A DNA stretch of 64,000 bases, taken from contig OZ022341.1 in the NCBI GenBank assembly GCA_963989245.1, forward strand, positions 77,128,359 through 77,192,358. The letters run 5' to 3'. Both the position numbers and the translations under genes were made by a program. This stretch comes from Nansenia antarctica. Lineage: Eukaryota > Chordata > Actinopteri > Argentiniformes > Microstomatidae. How positions within the stretch are numbered: the first letter of the stretch is position 1; each line of letters starts with the position of its first letter. The notes under the pieces are model-generated. The model did no database searches. It saw only the letters and a program-made list of their open reading frames with translations, and had not been told where the DNA came from. Below, piece by piece: positions 32,486 to 44,884 of this stretch.

Positions 32486-33440
32486 AACAATGTAGCCTAC
32501 ATTGAATCAAAAGGTCTGGTGTCAGCTCCATAGAGCTCCCTCAGCAGACACATGATGCGATGCTCTCTTCCTTCTGTCCAGTCGTGTTACCCCTAACTCA
32601 CCCTTGGCCCAGCGTAGAGTAATTGTGAAATACCAGGTTATTTCTTGCGTCTTATTTGAACATAATCATATGGTCACCAGTTTGATGGTGATGGAGCGCT
32701 ATCTGACAGAGAGAAATGTTATTGTCACCACTCTAGTGTCTTTTTGGGGGTTTTTTAAGTAATTTTTTCTGAGTGGGGCAGTCCCACTCACATTTGTCAT
32801 TTTATTGACAGATACAGTAGAGAATCTAGACAGGAAGGATGGGTGAGAGAGAGAGAGAGGAGGGATGACATGCAGGATGTGTCCCCGGCCGGAATCGAAT
32901 CGCTTACATGGTCAACGCTTAACCCGCTACGCCAACCTAAGCGCCCCCACTCTAGTGTCTTTATGGTGTTTTGTGCATCACACATTTTTTCATCCATCAT
33001 ACGTAGTATTACATGTTACCTGCTCACAGTACATGTCCTGCTCACAGCATGAAGGGGAGATAAGGCAACGTCTGGGTGGGGGCCACGGGTGTGGTTAGAA
33101 AGGCTTGTGTTTGTGCCTAAGGCAGGGGTAGGGGTCTAGCCAAATAAGGAGGACAATGAAACTGATTGGAGAGGAATCAGTCGAGTCGAAGATGCTTGCG
33201 CAGAGCACGATAATATAATTTTGAGTTGAGTGGTATCTCAAACTGTTTTGATAACGCTTCCAGAGCATTTGTTGCAGGCAACTTGTATACAATGTCTCGA
33301 CTCTCAGGTGCAATGAAACATGCCTGATTGTAGCTATATCCTATCCTTACCTTATGATTATAACGCATATATATTTTGGGGTCACCAGTATTACTTTGCA
33401 GTGAAGTTATGTGTGAGATTCTGAAACTGAGTTTGGTAGG
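32486..33440. other. Intergenic with a SINE and an unassigned minus-strand frame
   Basis: The SINE occupies about 32750-32950. A minus-strand frame from about 33440 to 33177 (SRDIVYKLPATNALEALSKQ then IPLNSKLYYRALRKHL) stays open and ends naturally; it may be part of the transposon remnants at 35448-36600, but I do not recognise it. Confidence 0.45.
32750..32950 (-). mobile_element. tRNA-derived SINE (gcagtcccactca tail)
   Basis: On the minus strand the tRNA-like head (gcgcttaggttggcgtagcg, gattcgattccggccgg) is followed by a GA-rich part and the tail tgacaaatgtgagtgggactg. Relatives lie at 36141-36359 and 48636-48705. Confidence 0.7.
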
Positions 33441-33448
33441 GAAATGTA

Positions 33449-34533
33449 TAGGGCTGGGTATCGCCACTGATTTCCCAAAACAATTCGATTCCGATTCACA
33501 GCTCCCGATTCGTTTCGATTCACGATTCGATTCGATTCGATTCCGATTCGATTCCGATACAATATCAATTTTCCTTGAATATGAAGAGATTCTCAGAACT
33601 AATGCTATAAATGGTTCAAGGAACCCTATAACATGTAGCATTGTTAAACATATCAATGTTTACATTAAGAATTTACTCCAAAGCAGTTACATGAATGTAC
33701 TTCTTATTGGAACATAAATGAACATCATTGACCAACATTTTGCTAAATCAGACACTACAAAAAGTGCTTTTTAACGTGCTTTACTGCAGCCAGTGTAAAT
33801 AAAGGGGCTACAAACATAGCCTATCGGTAAACAAGACATCACATATCCCTCAGGACTGTCTCAAATAGCTTATTTGCATAATATATATATATATAATACA
33901 AAATAAAAATGTGCAAAACTCAAACGAAAATAGTGCAATAGATGAGGGTATTTTGGGGAACAAAAAAACACATAGTAAACCATAATGTCCATGAAACTAA
34001 AGCCCTTCATTACTGCTTTCTCACTTTTTGGAGATTGGAAGATTTTATTCAGGAATAAACATACTTGGAAAATCAATGATTATTAAAATACTGTAGTATA
34101 CAGTAACAATAAGTTAGTGGAAACACCACAAACACCACAGGCTTGTTTCGGATCCGCTTTTCCATGTTTCACGTCAGGGTGATTCCTCAATAAGTGGTTC
34201 CGTAGATTTGTGGTGTTTCCACTAAATTTAACCTCCACTGCGCACAGCTTGCATATGGCTTTGCTTTTGTCCTGCTCATCTCTATCGTCATAATTTTTAC
34301 ATCCAAAATGCACCCAGACATCTGCCTTTAAGCCTGGTCGTTGCGTGAGATATGATAAATTCTTGTAGCGCGAGATCTGGCCACGAGATCTCGTTGCGGG
34401 TTGAAGCTGCAAGCAAAAAAAAAAGAAAAAAAAGAAGAAAAAAAGATCGATCTCGGGATTTATGAATCGATAATCGCTCATTCAATGAAGATCGATTCAG
34501 AATCGGGAAATCGATTTTTTGAACCCAGCCCTA
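33449..34533 (-). mobile_element. BED-type hAT, internally deleted copy
   Basis: Ends tagggctggg and cccagcccta with a 7-of-8 matching duplication (gaaatgta and gaaattta). It is the reverse of the element at 6-2539 without its middle. A minus frame near 34460-34083 has the BED finger (AICKLCAVEVKFSGN, NLRNHLLRNHPDV) and then ends in deleted sequence. It keeps the site where the other copy received its nested hAT. Confidence 0.92.
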
Positions 34534-34801
34534 GAAATTTATGAATTTCAAAAATCTAAAATGCTGGGAATTCATTTTCTCTGTCTAAACGGGAGGGCTG
34601 AACAGGGATATTCTTGAGCACAACCTTCAAGTAATGTTCAAACTAATTAAGACATTGAGAAGTAAATGCTTTTATATTCCACAATGTCTTGTGTTCATTT
34701 AGGAATACAGTAATCTCCCTGCATATTCAACAGATACAATAGCTGATCAGATTGTATAGATTGCAGTTATTCATGGAAGAGTTGTTCTGTGCCAAATAAC
34801 T

Positions 34802-34832
<31 letters not shown>

Positions 34833-35102
34833 AAAAAAAAAACTAAACTAGCTTCATGTTATATGTGAAATTATAAGATGGTGTCATGTTTCGACCTCTG
34901 TAGGGCCGCTAACTTTTGACTTTATAAGTTGTTCAAAAAGCCAGTGCAATTTAGCGCTTTTGATATTCCCTAGATCTGTTAAAGCTGTGAAACTAGCTAT
35001 TGTCTCAATATTTATTGTCTCAATGAATGGACCAGCTGCAGGGGAGAAAGAAGAATGGGTTGAAACTAATCTAAAATAATGCACATTAAGAACAAAGGAG
35101 GT

Positions 35103-35170
<68 letters not shown>

Positions 35171-35292
35171 TATTTACTTGGTGCTGCAGGAGGCGACAGG
35201 CCCGAGCCTAAAAAGGAGGAAATACAAAACATTGTAAGTTCCTCTGTATTTCTGACCTCTAAATATTATTATTATAGTTTGCTCCTTACCAG

Positions 35293-35370
<78 letters not shown>

Positions 35371-35447
35371 TGACATTATGAAAACAGTCAGTTACAATAG
35401 TGCTGAATTGACAACCAGTTATGCCTATAAAACAGACAGTATAAAGC

Positions 35448-36600
35448 TCATGAGTACAAGAAGCACTGCCTTCTCCATATTGAGCGGCTACCAATAATAG
35501 CAGATACTGAGCAATACTTTGCTAACTGTTTGGCCCTTCTCTTAGATAGGCCAGCCATTTGAAGGCCTCTGACAACAAGCTTGTGAACATGGCCCAGGCT
35601 GCCAAATATGACAACTAAAAGTTTACATCTGTAACCCAGTTGTGATATGGCCTGCTCCAGCTGTTGGTATTTCAAGAACTCGGTTGAAAAGGCTTCCTCT
35701 ATGTTAACCTCACAGTAATTGTTTGATTTCAAATAAACCAAACAAACAATGTTTTATTAGCCATGCAATCGATCATTCAATCATAGGAATGTGGTCATTT
35801 TTTACACACACCCAAAAACACCCTGAAGCTTTTGGAGTGTAGAGCCAAAAGAGGAAAATATGCTTCACTGTCCCATTACTTAAGTGCAGGGCACTATAGA
35901 TTTATAACTCATGCGCTTGCTGAAAATATAATTGTTTTCACTAGCAATGATTCATACTCAGCCAGACTCTGTGTGCCATCTCCATTCAATGTTTAACCTT
36001 CTTCCTTTCCTCTCACACTTCCAATCTCATGGTTGGTTCTTTGGAGGGCCCAGAGTCTGGCTCCCAGGTTGAACCCTCCTACATTGTGAGCATGGGGCCT
36101 CTGGAGGCACCTGGCCGGCAGCTTTGCATCGTTGCCCCTGTTTTTTCTTTTTGTTGTTGTTATTTTTTCCGAGTGGGGCAGTCCCACTCATATTTGTACA
36201 TTTTATTAGACAGATACATCGAAGACAGACAGGAAAGTAAGGAGAAGAAGGGAGAGAGAGGGCATGTCAGCAGGGCATGGGCCGGATTCGAACCCATGTC
36301 GACATGGGCATGTGTGCACTGTAGACCGTGGTGCTAGACCACTGGACCACCCCAGGCCACATCGTTGCCCCTGTTGATAGGATGGCAATACCCCTGCCTC
36401 GAGAGGGCCTGAGTTAATGCTCTTGACAAGCTGTTCAAGCTCTTGCGGGTGTTTGATCTGGGTTACCCAGAGCAGCTTGGCTCCTTTTATGGCTTCCTGG
36501 AGCACTTGTATGGTTTGGATATGACCCCACACGCTGCCCAAGACTCGCCCTGCAGCAAGAGGTCCAAAGTGCTTGAACTGGTGTCACGACTCCACATGCC
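35448..36600 (-). pseudogene. Non-LTR retrotransposon remnant
   Basis: Minus frames give, at 36590-36360, GRVLGSVWGHIQTIQVLQEA and HPQELEQLVKSINSGPLEA, and at 35741-35448, CKLLVVIFGSLGHVHKLVVR and KYCSVSAIIGSRSIWRRQC. The latter resembles the end of site-specific (R2/NeSL-like) reverse transcriptase proteins in animals. This class assignment is from memory of the motif and is tentative. The frames are split by stops, a SINE and microsatellites. Confidence 0.5.
36141..36359 (-). mobile_element. tRNA-derived SINE with a 14-bp target duplication
   Basis: catcgttgcccctg occurs at 36127-36140 and 36360-36373. On the minus strand the head has ggtggtccagtggtctagc and gggttcgaatccgg boxes, and the tail ends gagtgggactgccccactc. 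The duplication shows that the target was the non-LTR remnant. Confidence 0.92.
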
Positions 36601-38939
36601 TTCCTGACAAATAGAAACGGGACACATAAGACATGACTTCCCCCCCGACCGCTGTTTTCTTTATCGTGTCATGTTGCCTTCTCAGTGTCGTGTGATGTGA
36701 CAGGTGTAACTCAAGACTGAAGATTGCTTTACTATATTTATTAGCAGTTCCTCTATAGTGTATTGGATTGTTTTACCCAAAATGTTTAAAAAGATATATG
36801 TTGTATTGAAGAGTATATTGCATTATGGATATTGGGCACTGAAGTGATGCCTCCTCTTTTGTATTGAGATATTCCTGATCCTGTCATTTTTTTGGTAAGA
36901 GTCATATATTTGATTTTTTAAAGAATAAATGTAATGGTTCAGAAAAGTGATGGTACGCAGTTTGTCATGTGAACACCTGTACACTGCACAATGTATCATG
37001 ATCTGAACATATGAGATCACAAATCTTCTTGTTATACTGTATGTGTGTGACTACCATACCATTAAACTAAGATAATAAGATGGTTGTCATCATTTTTCAA
37101 ATCTTTATTAATAAGTAATTACAGAAAAAATAAATGACATTTCTGTCATGGCTTCCGCATTTACGAGAGAGTCGGAATGTGAGAAAGCATAATACTTCTA
37201 CGTGATCCATTTTTAAAAGCGTATTATTCCTATATTAAAATAACACATTTTATGCTGATGAGAATTGTATTCCAACTTCATATTCCTTATGTTTCTAATG
37301 GACAATGTTCTACCCGTCCTGGGTACTGGACTGCAACTGTGGCAGTCAATTATTTGACCCAGGGTTGCCAGATGGAGCGTATTCCCGACGAATGGGTTAC
37401 TTTTGATCACATTTTATTTTACAAATATCATTGGCAACAGACATACAGGCCTCCTACCCAATGGGCACCTACCCAATAGTAAATAGCGGTTTTCTGACAA
37501 TCTAGGTTTTGGGCTGGTTTTTGGTGGATTTAGCTATTCTTAGACTGTAGTTAGGCTGGAATTGTTGATCCCATCTGGCAACCCTGTTGATTGAACGGTC
37601 GCGGCTCCTGTTAAACAGACGTTGGACGAACTTCTTCTGTGTTCTGGAATAATACGGTATTTTATATATATATATACTCACACACGACATACCTATACAA
37701 ACTAAGGATATGTAAACAAACACCTTATCTGTCACTGAATTAGCTATTTGTTTGATCATAACTTCCTTTATTTTTCGAACAGTGCAATTACATACCCAGC
37801 CATCACCGTGTCTTGAGACATCTTAAGACACATTTGACATCTTGACAGACAAAATGTCTTATTTTGGTTAATTAAGACATCTTAAGACACATGTGATGAT
37901 ATTTTGGTTAATTAAGACATCTTAAGACATCTCAAGACAAGGTGCTGGCTGGGTATGTACCATACGAGCTGCTAGCTAGCTAGCTCAGCAGACACGTCGA
38001 CGCTCCGGCGCTCTCAGAGCTCATTTACGAACGCGGCCTTTTGTTACCAGGCTTGTATTATATCATATATATTATATTCCTTAAGTCATTGAACAATAAG
38101 TAATTGATATAAGTAATTGATTCCATAAGTATTTGAATAATATCGATGATTCGGTGACAGTCCATCTATCCACCATCATCACCTATGCTACCTGTCGAGT
38201 CAGTTGGCTAGCTGAAGGTGATTCAGATATTCAATACAATTGAGTTGACACGTATTTGACACTTGAGTGACATTCTTGGCATGGATTGTTTAATGTATCT
38301 AGCAAGCTACAGACTACAGGTATATAACAATATAATATAGAGGTTTGTCCCGTTTCCATGGGAATGTCTTCATCATATTTTCATCCATTGTTGCTGGGTC
38401 ATGATGTCCTTATGCAGACTATGAGCTGAACATTGACTGTGTGAAGAGGTGGAGACACTTCTATTCAAACCAAAGCGTTCCTGTCTTGCTGTCATAGCCA
38501 GCTCAACCACGTTGGCAGAATCATCACTTGAGTTTATTGTTGTGTGTGTGGTGGGGGCTGTATTATTATTGTTATTATTATTTTAGCTCTATTCTCCAAC
38601 AGTTTGGATTTGAAATCAAACAATTACTGTGAGGTTAAAGTAGAGATTCTCAGCTTTAACTCAATGTTTTCTTTTTCTTGGGTTCACCATTTAGAAAGTG
38701 CAATGTTTTTTGACATACTCCCCCTATTTCAGGGCTAGAGTAAAGGTATTGGAAAAAACATATAATGTCCACATGAAGTAGGCTACTCATGTTTAGCATT
38801 TGTTCAACAATACTTTGCTGCAATAACTGGCTGAAGTCACTGACTCTTCCGGATGCTTTTTGCCTAAAATCGTATCATCACCGCTTTTTGACTCTGAAAT
38901 AAGTTGCTATGGCTATGCTCTGCTATGTTTGGGGTCATT

Positions 38940-39140
38940 GTCTTGCTGTATGATGAAGGGTCAGGGGTCATGGTCAGGTTTAGGGGTCAGGGTCAGGGTC
39001 AGGGTTAGGGGTCAGGGTTAGGGGTCAGGGTTAGGGTCAGGGTTAGGGGTCAGGGTTAGGGGTCGGGGTCAGGGTCAGGGTTAGGGGTCAGGGTTAGGGG
39101 TTAGGGGTCAGGGTTAGGGGTTATGGGTCAGGGTTAGGCC
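38940..39140. repeat. gggtcagggtta satellite-like array
   Basis: Irregular repeats of ggggtcagggtta with variable length. It resembles degenerate telomere-like sequence but units are not TTAGGG. Confidence 0.85.
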
Positions 39141-39204
39141 CTGTGGTGAAGCTCCTCCTCCTCCCATGATGCACTGCAGCGGGTGGGCTTCTAAACAGCG
39201 GCGT

Positions 39205-39420
39205 GTGTCTCTGTCTCTCTAACTCTGTCTCTCTGTCTGTCTCTCTCTGTATGTCTCTCTCTGTATGTCTCTCTCTCTCTAACTCTGTCTCTCTAACTCT
39301 GTCTCTCTCTCTGTCTGTCTCTCTCTGTATGTCTCTCTCTGTATGTCTCTCTCTCTCTAACTCTGTCTCTCTCTGTCTGTCTCTCTCTGTATGTCTCTCT
39401 CTGTATGTCTCTCTCTCTAA
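39205..39420. repeat. tctctctgtatg array
   Basis: Higher-order repeats of about 70-75 bases built from tctctctgtctg, tctctctgtatg and ctaactctg. Confidence 0.85.
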
Positions 39421-39681
39421 ACCCTTCCTCCAACTTGGATCTGGATACCCTCAAATTAAAGAGGGTGTTTGACAGTCTGCACTTTAAGGCCATATTCATT
39501 CTATGACTATAACTTGAATATGTTTTGGTAAACAACTAAAATAACAACAGTTCTGTCAAAGAGTCCAAATGGACCTAACTGTAGCTTGGCTACTGTTTTC
39601 CAATTCTGGAAAAAGAAATGTTCAATGTTTTGATTAAATTCCGTCACTCTGTTTTAATATTTTGATCATCTGTGTTGGTAG

Positions 39682-40386
39682 GATTCCCTGCACTGTGAAC
39701 TGTCCATCTGGGCAGAGAGATGGAGGCTTCTGCTTACTCAGTGTCGGAGAGCCAGAGGACACACCTTGGGTCCCCTGATGCAGAGGCAGAAGGACAGAAC
39801 CACCGGAAGGACAATCTTATTAGGCTCCAGCCACCACCACCACCACCACCACCTCCCACCCACAGGAACCATCACTCTCCCAACATTAAAGAAGAGTACG
39901 ACACACCGTGGGACAGGTTTCTACGGGACTTTATCAAAAACCAAAAGGCCAAAGATGAGATGCTCAGCAGAGAAACGTCAGGGTGTCACCTCTCTGAAGC
40001 AGCGAATGACATGGATAGTGACAGTAATGACATGGATAGTGACAGTAACGGCAGTTCAGAGGTCAAGACTGGAGGTCAGGAGGTCAGGAGGTCAAGATCG
40101 AAGAGTGCTATGGTAGGAATTCCTCTCAGCAAAGGCCAACCACAGGCCGCGCTAGAGCTGACCAATCACATCCTGAGTCAGGTGGTCACAAGAGCAGCTC
40201 AGTGATTGGATTACAGGAGCAGCAGAGAAGGACAGCGGCAAAGGAGCAAAGGAAACATAGTTGTGGTCATGAGGACATGCGCCAGTGCTACGTCCAGTGT
40301 GGGAAGAAACTAAACACGGCGGATATTGTGAAAATACAGCAGCGAATAAGAAGACCAGACCAACACCGTTGTGCTACAACTGATCA
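39682..40386 (+). CDS. Unrecognised candidate exon, possibly first coding exon of the zinc-finger gene
   Basis: An acceptor-like ttggtag precedes 39682 and a strong donor CA/gtaagtc follows 40386. A frame from 39720 encodes 161 residues (MEASAYSVSESQRTHLGSPD, a run of nine Pro, NIKEEYDTPWDRFLRDFIKN, a duplicated DMDSDSN) and stops at 40205. A second frame from 40202 gives MIGLQEQQRRTAAKEQRKHS and ends NTADIVKIQQRIRRPDQ at the donor. Joining this second frame to 44316 gives matching phase (CA + T). The two frames need a one-base shift to be one protein, so either a lesion lies near 40190 or translation begins at 40202 or later. No known domain was recognised. The charged, low-complexity composition suggests a nuclear protein. 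Confidence 0.5.
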
Positions 40387-40394
40387 GTAAGTCA

Positions 40395-40675
40395 CACATG
40401 CTGCTAACGCTAACACATGCTGCTAACCCCTAACACATGCTGCTAACGCTAACACATGCTGCTAACCCTAACACATGCTGCTAACCCTAACACATGCTGC
40501 TAACCCTAACACATGCTGCTAACCCTAACACATGCTGCTAACCCTAACACATGCTGCTAACCCTAACACATGCTGCTAACCCTAACACATGCTGCCAACG
40601 CTAATACATGCTGCTAACGCTAACACGTGCTGCTAACCCTAACACATGCTGCTAACGCTAACACATGCTGTGGAT
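40395..40675. repeat. 19-bp minisatellite (acatgctgctaaccctaac)
   Basis: About 15 units beginning just after the donor at 40387, with ccctaac/cgctaac variants. Confidence 0.93.
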
Positions 40676-40859
40676 CCTGTCCACAATGATCCTGTTCAAT
40701 AATTCACCATAGGGTGCCAGGTGTACAGTATGCTAATGGTGGTCATTGAATTGATATGATGAGTCATACTGCAGGTGCATGACTATAATCATACTGCAGG
40801 TGCATAAGTCCATTTGTATTTGTATTAGCTCAGTATTTACACATTTCAACAGCAGCTTA

Positions 40860-41056
40860 ACAGTTATTAAAGGGCAGTTGGTAATTAAACAGTTGGTAGT
40901 TAAAGGGCAGTAGGTAATTAAACATTTGGTAATTAAACAGTAGGTAATTAAACAGTAGGTAATTAAACAGTTGGTAATTAAACAGTAGGTAATTAAACAG
41001 TTGGTAATTAAACAGTTGGTAGTTAAACAGTTGGTAATTAAACAGTTGGTAGTTAA
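40860..41056. repeat. 15-bp minisatellite (taattaaacagttgg)
   Basis: About 13 units with ttgg/tagg variants; a hAT inserted into its end at 41067. Confidence 0.92.
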
Positions 41057-42337
41057 AGGGCAGAACTAGGGATGCACGATATGCATTTTTTTCCTACCGA
41101 TACCGATACCGATGTTTACCCGCTTCTCGTGGCCGATAACCGATATGATAACCGATATGAGAACAGATATAATTTCACAGTTGATAACCTGTAGTTCATG
41201 CACACCTGAAGGTAAGAAAGGCTATGTAGTGAGCAAATATTGATGATTTAATATTCCATAGTGATCTCACCAAATCTAACTTACATCACTATTGTTAACA
41301 CAACAAAGAGAACACTTCTGACTCTTCAAATGTTCATTTATTATTTCCTCTAACAAACAGAATCTGTTATAGACACTGTGCACAATGCTTTTTTTAGCCA
41401 AGATCTGGCCTCCTTTTATGAAAACAAAAAAGGCTCACCTAAGAGTAATTAGATCAAAAAAGTGTCAAAAATAAAGTGCATCTTGTCTATCCCTGTAAAT
41501 TGAAAATGCATAAATAAAATATCAAAAAATAAATAAATAAAGTGCATCAGTCAATACAAAAATAAAGACTTTTATAGAACCAAAAGTTTTATAGAACTTT
41601 TACAGAAACTAGTGCCAAATGGCTGCTTAGTCTGCAGATAAACAGAATGACACAAGGCACATAGTAGGCTACACTAGTATGCTTAATAAAGCAACTGAAA
41701 AGGGCTGGGCTATGCTACTTTTAGTGCATGAGGATGAGGTAGGTTGTGATAAAACGTATCTGGCTTACGCTAGTATCGATCAGACTATGGATGTGTGTGG
41801 CGACTGTATCATACAGAGCAGGCAGGCACACGTCTGCAAAATAGCGGCGGCTTGGGAGTGTATACCGGGGCTCTAAATGTGAAATTAGCTGGCGAAATCC
41901 TTTATCTTCTACTACAGAGAAAGGCTGGTCGTCGAGGGCCATAAACTCCATTATTTTTTCATTGATTGCTTGAGCCTTTGAGCTGTCTCAAGTAAACTTC
42001 CTGCAGTTTTCAAATGCGTGTTCAATAGGCACAGCAGCTTTTTTTTTTCGCGGCTAGGCTACCTTCTGCTACTAGTGCTTGATATTCCTTCCATACAGCG
42101 TGCTTGCAATGGTGAATCTTAAGGTGACTTGAGATTCGTTGTGTTGTAACTCGTAGACCTTTGCCCTCCTCTCCGAACTTTTGTCGAACATGTGTTGCAA
42201 ATTGCAAACGCACTATCTGCCTCAGAAACTCTGAAGAATGTCCACACCGGGGAAGACATGTTTTGCTCTCGTCTCTACACTGCGTGGCTGTACGCAGGCG
42301 CAGCATCATGAGCGCGGAAACCGGAAGCAGAAATATT

Positions 42338-43821
42338 TAGTGATGCTCCGATCTGATCGGCGCCGATCAGTATCGGCCGATATGGCCTTGATCGGTTTTG
42401 ATCGGAGTTCTCAAAACGGCCGATCAAACACGACCGATCAGTTTACAAAATGGCGTCGCCAGTCTGGAAATATTACACAGTGTCGGAAAGAGACAACAAA
42501 TATGCCGTTTGTAATGTCTGCTCAAAAGAAATACCTGAGGAACGCATGCAAGGTCTTTCAATACCACGAATATCATACGGCATTTGCTGCGTTCGTCGAT
42601 TCGCTCAGAGAGCGCCGAAGCGCACACTGGGCTCGACGTCATAAAGGGACCGAGTGCTTTGATTGGTCGAGAGGCGTTCCACGAGTGCTGGTCAGAGTTC
42701 CAGCGCGACTTCACGAGCGTAGTGTAGGTAGTGTGCAGCGACGTCATGTGACCCCGCGAGCAGGAAGTCACTTGGCCCATAGCAACAACTATTAGCGCTT
42801 GAGTTTTAGGTCTTCCTCTGTGCACCTTGCACAAGTGTAGATAGCGAGCGACTTTTCAGCAGCAGGACATATTTTAGATGATGAGAGGAACAGGCTGAGT
42901 GCCAAAAACGCTGAGATGCTTGTATTTCTCAAGGCTAATCTGCCAGTGATGCTGCTTAATCAGAAGTAAGGTTTGAGTCTGAAATCTCCTTAGGTGCAAT
43001 GTTTTGTTTTTTTGTTTGATTGATTATTGCTGACTTGCTGTCTTTTCTCCTCCTAAATATGACTTGAAACTGACTGACTTGAAACAGTATTTTATATTTA
43101 GCTGTAGCCTGTTTATGTTGCTATAAACTGTTTAGTTTGGGTATGTTTATTGTTCCTCAGGAAAGCTACAGTATACTGTATAAGCTCCAAGTTCTCTAAG
43201 AGCCCCTAGTTCCTCTCATTCGAGTGGAATGTTGCACATTTGATGTGACAGTGTACATTTTATTTATTATGATTTTTATTTTCACATTTTATTTGTTTTT
43301 CCTGAATTAAGCTACAGGTGGTTGTGAATTCAATAAAACAGATTGTCGTCAATTCATGATACTTTCTCATCTCCTAATTTCATTTAAATACTTAATATAC
43401 AATGTCAATGGTGGTAGTGGTGGTCTAGTGGATAGTGAGTTAGTGATCTAGTGGTCTAGTGGATAGTGAGTTGGACTTGTGATCGGAAGGTTGTGAGTTC
43501 AAATCCCGCCTGAAGCCACACCACTACTAGTGTGCCCTTGGGTAAGGCACTTAGCCCTCAGTTACTCCAGGGGGAATGTCCCTGTAATTCGTAATTGTAA
43601 GTCGCTTTGGATAAAAGCGTCTGCTAAATGGCAAAATTATTAATTAAATTATTTCAATGGTGTTAAGAATAATTAAAAACATAAATAATGCTACACAATA
43701 AATAGAATGCTTCAATTGCCATTTTCGACGCTGTGATCGGTGATCGGTGATATCGGATCGGCAGATCACTGATTCCAGTGATCAGTGATCGGCACCAAAA
43801 ACCCTGATCGGAGCATCTCTA
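42338..43821 (+). mobile_element. Nested hAT (tgatgctccgatc ends), internally deleted
   Basis: Ends tagtgatgctccgatc and gatcggagcatctcta, exact duplication gaaatatt (42330-42337, 43822-43829). Plus-strand remains show a BED finger start (ASPVWKYYTVSERDNKYAV, CNVCSKEI) and, at about 42845-42965, the C-terminal dimerisation segment (SDFSAAGHILDDERNRLSAK, MLVFLKANLP). The catalytic middle is gone. A SINE lies inside (43405-43640). Confidence 0.9.
43405..43640 (+). mobile_element. tRNA-derived SINE
   Basis: Head with ggtggtctagtggatagtg (partly duplicated at 43421 and 43448) and B box ggttgtgagttcaaatcccg, body cttgggtaaggcacttagc, tail gtaagtcgctttggataaaa gcgtctgctaaatgg. This is a full-length fish SINE. 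Confidence 0.88.
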
Positions 43822-44315
43822 GAAATATTTCCGGCTTCATATTATCGGCTCTATATCGGCTAAAATTGTATAAAACCGATAAATATTTAATAACATTAAT
43901 TTCCCATTATCGGGCCGATAAATATCGGTGCTGATAATATCGCGCATCCCTAGGCAGAACTATAAGCATGTCTAACAGATGAATGTCATGTATGATAAGG
44001 CAGCAAGCTGGCTTGGAAGGGAGCTGCCAGTCAAGCGTGCAAAGGCCACGCCCACACAGCCTCAGAACTGTCTGACCAGGAATTAGAGCCTAACTAGAAG
44101 ATTATTTTCATAGTTTTTTCATAGTTTATTTTTCCTGGACACAAAATACAATTGGAACCATTTAATGATTACTTTCCAGACCCTTTAATTACAGCAAATG
44201 CCATCAGTAATATTATTATTGCATTTGCAGGACGTGTGTCCTGTCAGTCTAGATGGGAGTTCAGTGAACTGTTTGTCTGTCATGTCTAATCGACCTGCGT
44301 TGTTTCTGCCTCCAG

Positions 44316-44668
44316 TGTTTCTAGCCGCAGGTCCTCTTCAGCTGTAACCATGGTAACCATGTATGAACCAGAATGCACCGAGTCCCCTGGATCTGGCCGT
44401 GGTTCTCCAGCCCTGAAAAGCCCACAGTGGGGTCCAGAGATGGTGGCAGTGAAGATGGAGGAAGAGGATGTAGAGGAGAATGGTGTGATGGTGAAAAGCC
44501 CACGGTGGGGTCCAGAGATGGTGGCAGTGAAGCTGGAGGAAGAGGATGTAGAGGAGAATGGTGTGATGGTGAAAGAAGAGGATGGAGGAGACCAAAGGAG
44601 GGAGGAGGGAGTGACGGTGAATCAAGAGGACAGAGGAAGAGTGGAGATGAAAGACAGTGAGATGGATG
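44316..44668 (+). CDS. C2H2 zinc-finger gene, acidic exon
   Basis: Acceptor tgcctccag before 44316, donor GATG/gtaagt after 44668. The frame is open throughout: VSSRRSSSAVTMVTMYEPEC, then two copies of a 26-residue unit (KSPQWGPEMVAVKMEEEDVE and KSPRWGPEMVAVKLEEEDVE each ending ENGVMV), then KEEDGGDQRREEG to DSEMD. Such KEEE-rich N-terminal exons precede finger exons in many teleost zinc-finger genes. The exon ends in phase 1 (G), and the finger exon at 61198 starts with AC, giving GAC (Asp) in DSEMD-D-QQSSNPG. ATG codons at 44350 and 44359 could serve as starts if the upstream candidate exon is not used. Confidence 0.8.
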
Positions 44669-44884
44669 GTAAGTCTTTGTTATTGGTGAGTGTCATTGCA
44701 CTGTTGTAAAACCAATGCTGCCAGTGCAGTGTAAGTCAGTCAGTACCTGCATCATCTGACAGTCCTGCTCTCTCCCACTGTGTGGGGTTGATATATCAGG
44801 GATAGTTCCCCAATCTAACCCAGTCCTGGACTACAGGACAGCCACATGTTAACACCGTTATCCCCAATCTAACCCAGTCCTGGA
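44669..44884 (+). repeat. 54-bp tandem repeat split by the Harbinger-like insert
   Basis: Units of atccccaatctaacccagtc plus ctggactacaggacagcc occur before 44884 and again at 57911-58010. The large insert lies within one unit. Confidence 0.75.

Larger units (their letters stand above)
34534..39681. other. Repeat-rich intergenic region
   Basis: Contains CA microsatellites (35108-35167 and 35296-35369), a decayed non-LTR element (35448-36600), a SINE, a fragment at about 38000-38035 (gctctcagagctcatttacg) related to hAT interiors, a triplicated gttaattaagacatcttaag motif (37805-37945), a gggtcagggtta array (38940-39140) and a tctctctgtatg array (39205-39420). I see no host gene here. Confidence 0.55.
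41067..43952 (-). mobile_element. hAT (tagggatgcacgat ends) with nested hAT
   Basis: Ends tagggatgcacgatat and atatcgcgcatccct+a, exact duplication ggcagaac (41059-41066, 43953-43960). On the minus strand it has a BED finger remnant (SSHLKIHHCKHAVWKEYQ at about 42060-42130) and a transposase piece (MEFMALDDQPFSVVEDKGF, HLEPRYTLPSRRYF, 41951-41721). A second hAT sits at 42338-43821. Its close relative at 55595-57018 lacks that insert. Confidence 0.92.

Noticed and set aside
38940..39140. Possible interstitial telomere
   Set aside because: Units contain ggggtcagggtta and variants, not regular TTAGGG, so it is treated as a minisatellite.
39203..39535. Ser/Leu-rich plus frame and Arg/Glu-rich minus frame
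   Set aside because: Both are translations of the tctctctgtatg array.
40395..41056. CRISPR-like repeat arrays
   Set aside because: Units are directly tandem without unique spacers and the genome is eukaryotic; they are minisatellites.
43421..43510. Possible tRNA gene
   Set aside because: The head is the tRNA-like part of a SINE, with the characteristic tail at 43590-43630.
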